Counted from the stretch's first letter, positions 46,941 through 54,676 are shown. The stretch is DNA of 56,172 nucleotides from Bacilli bacterium (GCA_017938725.1 JAGBAW010000001.1:1-56172), one strand, 5' to 3'. Numbers and translations: made by a program. Notes: a model not told the origin generated them from the letters alone.

Positions 46941-47723
46941 ATGATTAATGTTGGGGATATTGTATCAAGAAATAAATACAATAATGATATGTATTTTAAA
47001 GTAGTTAAAATAGAAAATAATATATACTATTTAACGGGTATAGATATAAGATTATGTGCAGATAGCGAACTATCTGATTTGAAAAAGGAAGATATCGTAG
47101 TAGAGGATAATAATGAAGATGATCAAAGATATTTACAAAGCATAAGTGATAATGATTTAGAGGAAAGGGACGATTTTTTTTATATACCAGGGAAGATACT
47201 TCATATTGATGGGGATAATGAGTATTTAAAACGATGTTTAAAATTCTATAAAAGCGCAGGACTTCAAGCGTATGGTGTTTATGAAAAGGAAGAAAATTTA
47301 TATAAAAATATAACAAAATATCTCGATGATATAAAACCTGATATTGTAATAATTACAGGTCATGATGCATATTATAAACAGAAAGGTGAGGATTCAAGAA
47401 CATACAAAAATAGCGATAATTTTGCAAAAGCAATAAGAGTTGCAAGAAATTATGAAAAATCATATGACAAATTAAAAATAATCGCAGGTGCATGTCAATC
47501 TAATTATGAGGAATTAATTAATGCAGGAGCAAATTTTGCATCAAGTCCAAAAAGGGTAAATATACATGCATTAGATCCTGCTATTATTGCAATTTCAATA
47601 TCAAAAACTGAAAATACTAGGGAATTAAATATAATTGAACTATTAAATAAAACCAAATGTGGAAAAGAAGGAATTGGTGGAATAAAATCTTATGGTAGTA
47701 TGTATGTTGGTTATCCAAGATAG
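46941..47723 (+). CDS. yabG: Sporulation-specific cysteine protease YabG
   Basis: YabG is a mother-cell protease that trims spore coat proteins. The 260-residue product has the N-terminal SH3-like GDIVSRNKYNNDMYFKV, the LHIDGD and PDIVIITGHDAYYK segments, and the GACQSNYEEL region with the conserved cysteine. Length is near the family norm (about 290). Location after ksgA and before veg is the Bacillus order. Confidence 0.95.
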   Translation: MINVGDIVSRNKYNNDMYFKVVKIENNIYYLTGIDIRLCADSELSDLKKEDIVVEDNNEDDQRYLQSISDNDLEERDDFFYIPGKILHIDGDNEYLKRCLKFYKSAGLQAYGVYEKEENLYKNITKYLDDIKPDIVIITGHDAYYKQKGEDSRTYKNSDNFAKAIRVARNYEKSYDKLKIIAGACQSNYEELINAGANFASSPKRVNIHALDPAIIAISISKTENTRELNIIELLNKTKCGKEGIGGIKSYGSMYVGYPR

Positions 47724-47731
47724 GTATAACA

Positions 47732-47941
47732 ATGTATAATAATATAAAAAATCAACTTATGGAAATAAAGGGTAAAAACGTAACTGCTATAATAGATGAA
47801 GGAAGAAGTAGAAAGCGAATAGAACAGGGAGTAATAAAGGATGTATACGATAGAATTTTTACAATAGAAATAAATGGTGTAATTACGTCTTTTAGTTATT
47901 CAGATTTAATTTGTAAAACAATTGTACTACAAAAAGTATAA
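47732..47941 (+). CDS. veg: Veg protein
   Basis: Veg is a small, highly expressed Bacillota protein linked to biofilm gene expression. The 69-residue product has the KGKNVTAIIDEGRSRKRIEQ core (in two pieces KGKNVTAII and DEGRSRKR) and ends in SFSYSDLICKTIVL. It follows yabG by eight bases, so the two may be co-transcribed, whereas in Bacillus veg has its own strong promoter. Confidence 0.93.
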   Translation: MYNNIKNQLMEIKGKNVTAIIDEGRSRKRIEQGVIKDVYDRIFTIEINGVITSFSYSDLICKTIVLQKV

Positions 47942-48036
47942 TTGTTTTTAGTATCTCAAAGACTTATATATAATAAAAAATGTAAAGATTATATAAATTC
48001 AATAATTAGAAAATTGTAGATTGTATTTAAAAAGTA

Positions 48037-48065
48037 TTGATAATTTTTATTTTATAATATATAAT
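48037..48065 (+). promoter_or_regulatory. spoVG promoter
   Basis: TTGATA (48037-48042), a 17-bp spacer and TATAAT (48060-48065), a vegetative-type promoter. I see no clear sigma-H type promoter, although spoVG is a sigma-H target in Bacillus. Confidence 0.65.
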
Positions 48066-48100
48066 TATTGTAACGTATGCTGGAAGGAGATAATATTTTT

Positions 48101-48358
48101 ATGAAAGTTACATCAGTAAAAGTTAAAAAAATTGAAAAGGAAAACTCAAGAATGAAGGGAATAGCTTCTATTTTATTAGATGATATGATTGCAATTCATG
48201 ATATTAGAATTATATCAGGTGATAATGGACTATTTGTTGCAATGCCTAGTAGAAAAACAGCAACAGGTGATTATAGAGATATAGTTCATCCTATTTCTCA
48301 AGATGCAAGAGATGTAATTGAAAGTGCAATCATAGAAGAATATAATAATCAAGAATAA
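48101..48358 (+). CDS. spoVG: Septation/sporulation regulator SpoVG
   Basis: SpoVG is a small nucleic-acid-binding regulator affecting asymmetric septation and other genes. The 85-residue product has MKVTSVKVKKI, GIASILLDDMIAIHDIRII, GLFVAMPSRKT and YRDIVHPI, all hallmarks. The ATG at 48101 follows GGAAGGAG; the upstream ATG at 48077 would put this site inside the gene. purR and yabJ, its Bacillus neighbours, are absent. Confidence 0.96.
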   Translation: MKVTSVKVKKIEKENSRMKGIASILLDDMIAIHDIRIISGDNGLFVAMPSRKTATGDYRDIVHPISQDARDVIESAIIEEYNNQE

Positions 48359-48378
48359 CTCTTTATAAGAGTTTTTTT
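48357..48378 (+). terminator. spoVG terminator
   Basis: AACTCTT and AAGAGTT, a 7-bp stem with a 3-nt loop, followed by seven T. Confidence 0.8.
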
Positions 48379-48427
48379 GTTCTAAATATAAGTTTTGTTC
48401 ATATTATTCTAATATAAGGAGGATAAT

Positions 48428-48715
48428 ATGGAAATGGTAAAAGACGTTAGTACTAATTTGAATCATTCTTTTTCAGTATCAGAGAGAAAAAATATAATAA
48501 TATCAGGTGTTGTAAAAATTGATAGTTTTGATAATGAAGAATTTTTACTTGAAACAGTACAAGGATATATGAATATTAAAGGAGAAAATTTAGAAGTAGT
48601 AAAACTTGATACTTACCAAGGAAATGTAACAATAAAGGGAAGAATAGATGCATTAAGTTATATAGATGAGAATGCAAAAAAAGAATCCTCTGTTTTTACG
48701 AAGTTGTTTAAATGA
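48428..48715 (+). CDS. yabP: Spore coat/cortex protein YabP
   Basis: YabP is a small sporulation protein of mother-cell expression. The 95-residue product is a beta-rich YabP-family domain: RKNIIISGVVKIDSFDNEEF, then LETVQGYMNIKGENLEV and GNVTIKGRIDALSY. AAGGAGG precedes it. It overlaps yabQ by four bases (ATGA). The divIC gene follows, as in Bacillus, where yabP-yabQ-divIC are contiguous. Confidence 0.93.
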   Translation: MEMVKDVSTNLNHSFSVSERKNIIISGVVKIDSFDNEEFLLETVQGYMNIKGENLEVVKLDTYQGNVTIKGRIDALSYIDENAKKESSVFTKLFK

Positions 48716-48996
48716 CATTAATAATTCAAATTAAATCACTTGCTTTTTCTTTTTTATACGGAATATTTTTTGCATTTACATATAAAATAAATTATAAATA
48801 TTTAATGATTAATAATACATTATTTAAAATTATAATTAGCTTTTTCTTTATCCTTGATCATATATTATTATATTTTGTACTTTTATCTATTATAAATAAT
48901 GGAATATTACATTTATATTTTTTATTATCGTTTATAATAGGTAATATATTTTATGTATATTTATTTGACAATAAAAAAATTAATAAAATTGACTAA
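48712..48996 (+). CDS. yabQ: Spore cortex biosynthesis protein YabQ
   Basis: YabQ is a membrane protein needed for spore cortex formation. The 94-residue product has three predicted helices and the early SLAFSFLYGIFFAFTY segment with an aspartate-containing second helix (FILDHILLY). It is translationally coupled to yabP. It is shorter than Bacillus YabQ (about 210 residues), but many YabQ proteins consist of this core only. Its stop codon lies inside the divIC -35 box. Confidence 0.85.
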   Translation: MTLIIQIKSLAFSFLYGIFFAFTYKINYKYLMINNTLFKIIISFFFILDHILLYFVLLSIINNGILHLYFLLSFIIGNIFYVYLFDNKKINKID

Positions 48997-49017
48997 TAAA
49001 AATTGTAGTGGTATACT
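48989..49017 (+). promoter_or_regulatory. divIC promoter
   Basis: TTGACT (48989-48994), a 17-bp spacer and TATACT (49012-49017). It gives the essential division gene a vegetative start separate from the sporulation genes upstream. Confidence 0.75.
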
Positions 49018-49038
49018 CAAAATATAAGGTGGGATCTA

Positions 49039-49323
49039 ATGAAGCATAAACAAATCAAGAAAAAAATAGTTTTAGTAACATTAGTATTTCTAGTTGTAGG
49101 AGTAATATTATTAAAAAGTATAGTTCAAACTTCAATACAAATATATGATAAACAAAAGGAAAAAAAAGAGTTTACGGCAATGCTTGAAGAATTAAAAGAG
49201 AAAGAAGAACAATTAAATAACACTGTAACAAAACTTCAAGATCCAGATTATGTAGCAAGATATGCTAGAGAAAAATATCTGTATTCAAAAGATGGTGAAA
49301 TAATTATAAGAATACCTGATTAG
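49039..49323 (+). CDS. divIC: Septum formation initiator DivIC/FtsB
   Basis: A bitopic division protein that forms a complex with FtsL and DivIB. The 94-residue product has a basic start, one membrane helix (about residues 9-29), a coiled coil (KEKKEFTAMLEELKEKEEQL) and the C-terminal LQDPDYVARYAREKYLYSKDGE-type region, diagnostic of DivIC. AAGGTGGG precedes the ATG. The S1-domain gene yabR that follows in Bacillus is missing. Confidence 0.94.
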   Translation: MKHKQIKKKIVLVTLVFLVVGVILLKSIVQTSIQIYDKQKEKKEFTAMLEELKEKEEQLNNTVTKLQDPDYVARYAREKYLYSKDGEIIIRIPD

Positions 49324-49391
49324 TAATATGAATTTTATTCCTATGTTAAGGAAATAAGGTTCAGTTCATAATGGTATTTTTTTTGTTTTTA

Positions 49392-49400
49392 TGATATAAT
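49392..49400 (+). promoter_or_regulatory. Extended -10 promoter for the interrupted ORF
   Basis: TGATATAAT, 26 bases before the ATG at 49427, which has its own GAGAGG. Confidence 0.45.
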
Positions 49401-49426
49401 TCTTTTTAAGAAATTGAGAGGTTTAT

Positions 49427-49630
49427 ATGAAAAAAGATAAAATTGAGATACATGATACGACTCCTATTGTGAAAACAGATACTTTTGTTAATGATGATTA
49501 TAGGGGTGCAGTTTTGACTAATTTAGGATGTTATGTAAAATCAAAAAATGCATAAATATTAAGAAGAAGAGCTAGAAAAATATTAGATAGTAAAAAAGAA
49601 AAAACTAAAATATATAAACCATATGAATGA
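49427..49630 (+). pseudogene. Small ORF interrupted by one in-frame TAA
   Basis: The frame begins with a good ribosome binding site (GAGAGGTTTAT) and reads 42 codons (MKKDKIEIHD...KSKNA). It stops at TAA (49553-49555), then continues 24 further codons (ILRRRARKILDSKKEK...KPYE) to TGA. Composition on both sides of the stop looks coding (Lys, Arg and acidic residues, good codon use). It is either a recent nonsense mutation, a 42-residue gene with chance downstream sequence, or a read-through gene. I do not recognise the protein. Confidence 0.5.
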
Positions 49631-49704
49631 TCTATATAAATAAATATAATCATTTATTTGTTGTAATTTTTTTTAATTATGTTATTATATAGTCGGTGAA
49701 AGAA

Positions 49705-50085
49705 ATGAAAATAAACCAAATAAATTCTTTAGTTTTAGCATATTTAGGTGATAGTGTATATGAACTTTTAATTAGGGACTACTTTATAAAACAAAACGTT
49801 AATAAAGTAAATAATCTACAAAACAGGGTAGTAAAATATGTATCTGCGAAAGCACAAAGTAAATACATAAATTATCTAATAGACAATAATATCTTAACTA
49901 ATGAAGAGTTAGACATAGTTAAAAGAGGAAGAAATTCAAAAGTGTATTCACATCCAAAAAATGTTGATGTTTTAACATATAAATGGGCAACTGCTTTGGA
50001 GAGCTTATTTGGTTATCTATATATAAAGAAAGAAGATAGTAGAATAGAAGAATTAATAAATATAATATTGGAAGTGGAAATATGA
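49705..50085 (+). CDS. mrnC: Mini-ribonuclease III
   Basis: MrnC is a double-strand RNase that matures 23S rRNA ends. The 126-residue product has the RNase III catalytic region LVLAYLGDSVYELLIRDY and the conserved VKRGRNSKVYSHPKN segment, and it lacks a dsRNA-binding domain, as this family does. The ATG at 49705 follows TCGGTGA. Its stop overlaps rlmB (ATGA). In Bacillus the pair follows cysS. Confidence 0.95.
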   Translation: MKINQINSLVLAYLGDSVYELLIRDYFIKQNVNKVNNLQNRVVKYVSAKAQSKYINYLIDNNILTNEELDIVKRGRNSKVYSHPKNVDVLTYKWATALESLFGYLYIKKEDSRIEELINIILEVEI

Positions 50086-50771
50086 TAGTATTTGGTAAAA
50101 ATGTTGCAGAAGAGGTAATAAATAGTAAAATTAAAATTAATAGTGTTTTTATTGCAAAAAACTTTAGTGATAGGGGAATTTTAAATTTTTTAGAGAAAAA
50201 TAATATTAGAACACAAATAATTGATAAAAATATTATGGATAAAAAATACAAAGGAAATCATCAAGGAATTGTACTTGATATAGAGGATTATAAATATCAT
50301 AAACTTGATGAGGTGTACTCTAGTAATTTTGTAGTAATATTAGATCATTTAGAGGATCCACATAATTTTGGAGCTATCATAAGAACATGTGAGGCTGCAG
50401 GTGTAGATTATATCATAATTCCTAAAAATAGAAGTGTTGAAGTTAATTCTACTGTTATGAAAGTTAGTGCTGGAGCACTTAATAATATGAAGATAGTGGA
50501 AGTAAGTAGTTTAGCAGCAGCAATAGATAAGCTAAAGAATAATGGTTTCTGGGTTTATGGAACAGATATGGATGGCGATGAGTATACAAAGGTAGAATAT
50601 GACTCAAAAACGGCTTTAGTAATAGGTAATGAAGGTAATGGAATAAGCAAACTAGTTAGCGATAAATGTGATTTTATTATTAGCATTCCGATGACGGGAA
50701 AGATTAATAGTTTAAATGCATCAGTAGCAGCAGGCATTACAATTTATGAGGTAGTAAGACAAAGAAGGTAG
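50082..50771 (+). CDS. rlmB: 23S rRNA (guanosine2251-2'-O)-methyltransferase
   Basis: A SPOUT-fold TrmH-family enzyme. The 229-residue product has an N-terminal substrate-binding domain starting VFGKNVAEEVI. The motifs LDHLEDPHNFGAIIRTCEAAG, ALVIGNEGNGIS and the knot-forming IPMTGKINSLNASVA follow. It is coupled to mrnC and followed by sigH. In Bacillus yacP lies between the two; here it is absent. Confidence 0.94.
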   Translation: MIVFGKNVAEEVINSKIKINSVFIAKNFSDRGILNFLEKNNIRTQIIDKNIMDKKYKGNHQGIVLDIEDYKYHKLDEVYSSNFVVILDHLEDPHNFGAIIRTCEAAGVDYIIIPKNRSVEVNSTVMKVSAGALNNMKIVEVSSLAAAIDKLKNNGFWVYGTDMDGDEYTKVEYDSKTALVIGNEGNGISKLVSDKCDFIISIPMTGKINSLNASVAAGITIYEVVRQRR

Positions 50772-50780
50772 GTATTAATC

Positions 50781-51395
50781 ATGTATAGTAATGAAAATGA
50801 TTATGAATTATTATATTTAGTTGCTGAGGAAAATGAAGCTGCTAAAGATATTTTTTATGAAAAGTATAGGCCCTTAGTGGAAATGAAAGCTGCTAAATAT
50901 TTTAATTATGTAAAAAATAAAGGTTATGAGTTAAATGATTTGCTGCAAGAGGGGATGATAGGTCTTAGCCAGGCAATAAAGGATTTCAAAGAACAAAAGA
51001 ATGTTAAATTTGTAACTTTTGCAAGTGTATGTATAGAAAGACAAATATTGACTTTTATAAGAGATGTTAATAGGCAAAAGCATAAACTTCTTAATAATTC
51101 TTTATCCATAGATTCAACAGAAGATAGTTTTGGTAGGCCACTAATGGAGGTTTTATTTGATGTTAAAAATTTAAACCCAGAAGATTCTTTTATTAACATT
51201 GAGGAACAAGAAGAATTGAAACGTAAAATTAAACATATGTTAACGGATAAGGAATATGAGGTATTTGAACTTAGATTACAGGGCTTTTCCTACCAAGAAA
51301 TTTCATGTTTACTTGAAATAACTGTTAAGTCTGTAGATGGTGCGATGAGAAGAATTAAAAGCAAGATAAGTAATATACAAAAAGGGATTGACTAA
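50781..51395 (+). CDS. sigH: RNA polymerase sigma-H factor
   Basis: Sigma-H (Spo0H) directs early sporulation and competence genes. The 204-residue product has region 2 (DLLQEGMIGLSQAIKDF, then FVTFASVCIERQILTFIRD) and region 4 (LTDKEYEVFELRLQGFSYQEI with a helix-turn-helix). The location between rlmB and secE-nusG is that of Bacillus sigH. A strong terminator ends it. Together with spoIIR, spoVG and comK in this window it ties stationary-phase control to the locus. Confidence 0.94.
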   Translation: MYSNENDYELLYLVAEENEAAKDIFYEKYRPLVEMKAAKYFNYVKNKGYELNDLLQEGMIGLSQAIKDFKEQKNVKFVTFASVCIERQILTFIRDVNRQKHKLLNNSLSIDSTEDSFGRPLMEVLFDVKNLNPEDSFINIEEQEELKRKIKHMLTDKEYEVFELRLQGFSYQEISCLLEITVKSVDGAMRRIKSKISNIQKGID

Positions 51396-51398
51396 ATT

Positions 51399-51448
51399 AC
51401 ACTAATGTGTTATTCTTTTAGTAGATGCACATAAGTGTTTTTTATTTT
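51399..51448 (+). terminator. sigH terminator
   Basis: ACACTAATGTG and CACATAAGTGT pair over 11 positions with one mismatch, followed by TTTTTTATTTT. Confidence 0.8.
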
Positions 51449-51467
51449 GGACTTAAGGAAGGTATAT

Positions 51468-51680
51468 ATGAGTAAATTAAAAAAATTTATATCTGATATG
51501 AAAAAAGAACTTGATAGAATCAGATGGTGTAAAGGGAATGAATTAATTAAAAATGCGGTTGTAACAGTAGTTTTTATAATATTTTTTGCTCTATTTTTTG
51601 TAGCAATTGAATATATTATATCGTTAGTAAATAAGATAGATTTTAGTAATATTGTAGAAAGAATAAATGATTTATTTTAG
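51468..51680 (+). CDS. secE: Preprotein translocase subunit SecE
   Basis: The small essential subunit of the SecYEG channel. The 70-residue product has the amphipathic DMKKELDRIRWCKGNEL segment followed by a single membrane helix (VTVVFIIFFALFFVAIEYII). I use the ATG at 51468 after AAGGAAGG. The rpmG gene (L33), normally just upstream, is missing. nusG follows. Confidence 0.94.
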   Translation: MSKLKKFISDMKKELDRIRWCKGNELIKNAVVTVVFIIFFALFFVAIEYIISLVNKIDFSNIVERINDLF

Positions 51681-51691
51681 AGGTGTGAATG

Positions 51692-52231
51692 ATGGAAGAA
51701 AAGCAATGGTACGTAGTTAATACATATTCAGGACATGAAACAAAAGTAAAAGAAAAATTAGATATGAGAATACAATCAATGGGTATGGAGAATTATATAT
51801 TTAGAGTAATTGTTCCAGAAACAACTGAGATTGAAATAAAAGATGGAAAACAAAAAGAAAAAGTTAAGAAAATGTTCCCAGGTTATGTATTAGTTGAAAT
51901 GATAATGACTGATGAAGCATGGTTTGTTGTTAGAAACACTCCAGGAGTAACTGGATTTTTAGGTTCATCAGGTAAAGGTGCAAAACCTTTCCCATTATAT
52001 CCACATGAAATAGAGAAAATATTAAATACAATGGGTATGTCTATCAAAGAGGTAATTGTTGACTTAAATGAAGGAGACAGAGTAAAAATAACAGATGGTC
52101 CGTTTAAATTAATGGCAGGTAAAGTTATTGAAATAGATACAGAAAAAAATAAAGCAAAAGTAAATATAGATTTATTTGGACAAGAAACTACTGTGGAAGT
52201 AGATTTAACACAAATAGAACATGATAACTAA
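51692..52231 (+). CDS. nusG: Transcription termination/antitermination protein NusG
   Basis: NusG binds RNA polymerase and couples it to pausing, termination and the ribosome. The 179-residue product begins MEEKQWYVVNTYSGHE. It has the NGN domain with FPGYVLVEMIM and VRNTPGVTGFLGS, and a C-terminal KOW domain, EGDRVKITDGPF. Of two adjacent ATG codons I take the second (51692), which is better spaced from AGGTG. The gene order secE-nusG-rplK is universal. Confidence 0.96.
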   Translation: MEEKQWYVVNTYSGHETKVKEKLDMRIQSMGMENYIFRVIVPETTEIEIKDGKQKEKVKKMFPGYVLVEMIMTDEAWFVVRNTPGVTGFLGSSGKGAKPFPLYPHEIEKILNTMGMSIKEVIVDLNEGDRVKITDGPFKLMAGKVIEIDTEKNKAKVNIDLFGQETTVEVDLTQIEHDN

Positions 52232-52235
52232 TCAC

Positions 52236-52264
52236 TTGATTTTTATTAGAAAAAGTGATAATAT
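52236..52264 (+). promoter_or_regulatory. Putative rplK promoter
   Basis: TTGATT (52236-52241), a 17-bp spacer and TAATAT (52259-52264), directly after nusG. It overlaps a 7-bp inverted repeat (ATCACTT/AAGTGAT). Confidence 0.45.
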
Positions 52265-52301
52265 GATATGCAGCTATGTATTTTATTATATATAGATTTA
52301 A

Positions 52302-52335
52302 GTTGGGAGGCAAATAAGTGTCGTTTGACCACTCA
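52302..52335 (+). promoter_or_regulatory. L1-binding-like mRNA element upstream of rplK
   Basis: The sequence GTTGGGAGG (52302-52310), a 15-nt stretch, then TGACCAC (52326-52332) resembles the L1-stalk site of 23S rRNA (GUGGGAGGC...GACC...CCACC). It lies 30 bases before the rplK start. A role in feedback control by L1 is inference based on known L1 regulation of the L11-L1 operon. Confidence 0.5.
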
Positions 52336-52362
52336 CGAAAAAAATAATAGGAGGTGTTTTTC

Positions 52363-52788
52363 GTGGCAAAAGAAATAATCAATAAAATCAAACTTCAGAT
52401 TCCAGCTGGAAAAGCAACAGCAGCCCCACCAGTTGGTACAGCATTAGGACCTGCAGGTATACCATTGCCAGATTTTATTAACAGATTTAATGAAGCAACT
52501 AAAGATAAAATGGGTGATGTATTACCAGTTGAGGTTTATGTTTACGATGATAGATCATTTGATTTTAAAGTAAAAACTCCACCAGCAGCATTCTTAATTA
52601 AGAAAGCAGCGGGAGTAAAAACTGCATCAAGTAAAGGCTCAAAAGAAATCGCAGGATCTATTACAAAAACACAATTACGTGAAATCGCAGAAACTAAATT
52701 ACCAGATTTAAATGCTTATACAATAGATGAAGCAATGAAAATTATTGAAGGTACTGCACGTAATATGGGTATTGAAATTAAAGAGTAG
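52363..52788 (+). CDS. rplK: 50S ribosomal protein L11
   Basis: L11 forms the GTPase-associated centre with L10 and L7/L12. The 141-residue product has KIKLQIPAGKATAAPPVGTA and GPAGIPLPDFINRFN, then the rRNA-binding C-terminal domain ending IEGTARNMGIEIKE. The start is the GTG at 52363 after AGGAGGTG; an earlier GTG lies within the Shine-Dalgarno. Confidence 0.97.
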   Translation: MAKEIINKIKLQIPAGKATAAPPVGTALGPAGIPLPDFINRFNEATKDKMGDVLPVEVYVYDDRSFDFKVKTPPAAFLIKKAAGVKTASSKGSKEIAGSITKTQLREIAETKLPDLNAYTIDEAMKIIEGTARNMGIEIKE

Positions 52789-52800
52789 GAGTTTAATCAT

Positions 52801-52848
52801 ATAGGTTTTACCTATGTGGGAGGATAATCCGCTAAAACCACAAAGGAG
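52801..52848 (+). promoter_or_regulatory. L1-binding-like mRNA element upstream of rplA
   Basis: A short hairpin, ATAGGTTTTACCTAT (52801-52815), is followed by GTGGGAGG (52816-52823), a loop, and ACCAC (52837-52841), then the Shine-Dalgarno AAAGGAGG. GTGG and CCAC pair. It resembles the rRNA L1 site and the element upstream of rplK. Confidence 0.55.
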
Positions 52849-52857
52849 GAAAATAAA

Positions 52858-53556
52858 ATGGCTAAGAAAAGCAAAAAGTATATAGAAGCTTTAAACCAAA
52901 TTGAAAAAGGTAAAGCATATACTAAAGAAGAAGCTGTAGAACTAGTTAAAAAAATTAGTACCTCTAAATTTGATGGATCTGTAGAAGTAGCAATTAAGTT
53001 AAACGTTGATACTAGAAAATCAGATCAACAATTAAGAGGGGCAATTGTATTACCAAATGGTACAGGAAAAACTAAAAGGGTATTAGTATTATCAAAGACA
53101 GATCAAGCAAAGATTGCTAAAGAATCAGGTGCTGATTTTGTTGGTGATATGGATATGGTAGAAAAAATTGAAAAAGAAAACTGGCTTGATTTTGATGTAA
53201 TCATTGCAACACCAGAAATGATGCCTATGCTTGGTAAATTAGGTAAGATTTTAGGACCTAGAGGTTTAATGCCAAATCCTAAAACGGGAACAGTTACTAC
53301 AGATGTTAAAAAAGCAATTGATGATATTAAAAAAGGACGTGTAGAATATAGAACAGATTCTTATGGTAATGTTCATTCTATAATTGGTAAGGTATCATTT
53401 GATGCTAATAAATTAGTTGAAAACTTAGATGCTTTTGTAGATGTAATAATTAAATCAAAACCATCTACAGTTAAAGGTCAATACTTAAAAAATATTTCAA
53501 TCGCACCAACGATGGGGCCTGGAATAAAAATTGATTTAAGTTCTTTTGACAAATAA
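52858..53556 (+). CDS. rplA: 50S ribosomal protein L1
   Basis: L1 forms the mobile stalk at the E site and represses its own mRNA. The 232-residue product has [20 protein letters not shown] at the start, [20 protein letters not shown] in the middle and [20 protein letters not shown] at the end. AAAGGAGG precedes it, overlapping the end of the L1-like element. Confidence 0.97.
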   Translation: MAKKSKKYIEALNQIEKGKAYTKEEAVELVKKISTSKFDGSVEVAIKLNVDTRKSDQQLRGAIVLPNGTGKTKRVLVLSKTDQAKIAKESGADFVGDMDMVEKIEKENWLDFDVIIATPEMMPMLGKLGKILGPRGLMPNPKTGTVTTDVKKAIDDIKKGRVEYRTDSYGNVHSIIGKVSFDANKLVENLDAFVDVIIKSKPSTVKGQYLKNISIAPTMGPGIKIDLSSFDK

Positions 53557-53574
53557 AATAAATTATTATATAAT

Positions 53575-53697
53575 AAGTCTATCAAAAAGTTATTTTGTAC
53601 CGAAGACAGTAAGAGCGTAATGCTTAATATTTCTTACCGAGGACAATTCTTAAGTGTAATATTTAAGTCTTTGCCTTGTGTACAAAGGCTTTTTTGA
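53575..53697 (+). promoter_or_regulatory. L10 leader (ribosomal protein L10-L12 autoregulatory RNA)
   Basis: The leader contains the conserved TTGTACCGAAGACAG, AAGAGCGTAATGCTTAATA and CTTACCGAGGACAA segments, which fold into the kink-turn-containing L10-(L12)4 binding site, closely matching the Bacillota L10 leader class. It ends with an intrinsic terminator (GCCTT/AAGGC then six T, 53673-53696). CTATCAAAAAG at the 5' end could pair with CTTTTTTGATA as an antiterminator (inference). Confidence 0.9.
53673..53696 (+). terminator. Attenuator in the L10 leader
   Basis: GCCTT (53673-53677) and AAGGC (53685-53689) enclose 7 nt and precede a T-run, 26 bases before rplJ. It is the regulated terminator of the L10 leader. 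Confidence 0.75.
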
Positions 53698-53721
53698 TAT
53701 AAATTTGATAGGAGGATGAAA

Positions 53722-54213
53722 ATGGCTAGTCAAAAAATATTAGAAGCTAAAGCACAAGTTGTTGACGAGATAACAAATGTAGCTAAATCAAGTGCTTCAT
53801 TCATTTTATTTGATTATCGTGGACTAACTGCTGAAGAGACATCTGAACTTAGAAAAATTCTTCGTGAAAGTGATTCAAAATATAAAGTTTGGAAAAATAC
53901 TTTAACTAAAAGAGCTATGGATAATCTTAAATTAAATCTTGATGATTGTCTAGCAGGTCCAAGTGCAATAGCTTATTCAAGTGATGCAATTGCTCCAATC
54001 AAAGCATTAAGTACTTTTGCTAAAGAACATCCAGCTTTAGAAATAAAAGGTGGAGTTGTAGATGGAAATGTTACAAGTTTAGAAGAAATCAAAGCATTAT
54101 CAACAATTCCATCAAGAGAAGGATTACTTACTATGCTTGCTGGTGGCCTAATTGGTACTGTAAGAGATTTATCAATCGCTTTAAATTTACTTGGCGAACA
54201 AAAAAGTGAATAA
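53722..54213 (+). CDS. rplJ: 50S ribosomal protein L10
   Basis: L10 anchors the L7/L12 dimers. The 163-residue product has the RNA-binding N-terminal domain (FILFDYRGLTAEETSELRK, NTLTKRAM, LAGPSAIAYS) and the C-terminal helix that binds L7/L12. I take the ATG at 53722, with GGAGG six bases upstream. rplL follows. Confidence 0.97.
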   Translation: MASQKILEAKAQVVDEITNVAKSSASFILFDYRGLTAEETSELRKILRESDSKYKVWKNTLTKRAMDNLKLNLDDCLAGPSAIAYSSDAIAPIKALSTFAKEHPALEIKGGVVDGNVTSLEEIKALSTIPSREGLLTMLAGGLIGTVRDLSIALNLLGEQKSE

Positions 54214-54241
54214 TTAATAAAAAATAAGGAGGAATTTAAAA

Positions 54242-54610
54242 ATGGCTAAATTAAATAAAGACGATTTTATCGCTTCATTAAAAGAAATGACAATATTAGA
54301 AATTAAAGAATTAGTAGATGCTATGAAAGAGGAGTTTGGTGTAGATCCAAGTGCATTAGCAGTAGCAGCAGCTCCTGCGGCAGCAGCCCAAGAAGAAGGA
54401 CCTACTTCAGTAACTGTTACATTAACAAGTGCTGGAGCAACTAAAATACCAGTAATCAAAGTTATAAGAGATATAACTGGTCTAGGATTAAAAGAAGCTA
54501 AAGATATTGCTGACAATGGTGGGGCAGTTAAAGAAAACATTTCTAAAGAAGAAGCAGAAGAAATCAAAGCTAAATTAGAAGAAGCTGGAGCAACAGTTGA
54601 AATAGCTTAA
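54242..54610 (+). CDS. rplL: 50S ribosomal protein L7/L12
   Basis: The stalk protein that recruits translation factors. The 122-residue product has an N-terminal dimerisation domain (FIASLKEMTILEIKELVDAM), an Ala-rich hinge (about residues 38-50) and the C-terminal domain with KIPVIKVIRDITGLGLKEAK. AAGGAGG precedes it. A GNRA-type terminator ends the operon. Confidence 0.97.
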   Translation: MAKLNKDDFIASLKEMTILEIKELVDAMKEEFGVDPSALAVAAAPAAAAQEEGPTSVTVTLTSAGATKIPVIKVIRDITGLGLKEAKDIADNGGAVKENISKEEAEEIKAKLEEAGATVEIA

Positions 54611-54614
54611 GTTT

Positions 54615-54639
54615 AAACATAGAGAAATCTATGTTTTTT
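54615..54639 (+). terminator. rplL terminator
   Basis: AAACATAGA and TCTATGTTT, a perfect 9-bp stem closed by a GAAA tetraloop, followed by a T-run. Confidence 0.85.
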
Positions 54640-54676
54640 CTTTATAAAATATGTTATTATAAGTTTGGTGATTTGT

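Larger units (their letters stand above)
49324..49704. other. 381-bp gap between divIC and mrnC
   Basis: It holds a loose stem-loop with a T-rich tract just after divIC (49328-49389), an extended -10 at 49392-49400 and a small ORF with an in-frame TAA (49427-49630). In Bacillus this region carries yabR, spoIIE and others; none of these is seen. Confidence 0.6.

Noticed and set aside
54214-54567. Long antisense ORF over rplL
   Set aside because: It is a shadow of the Ala/Gly/Lys-rich rplL codons and has no start signals of its own.
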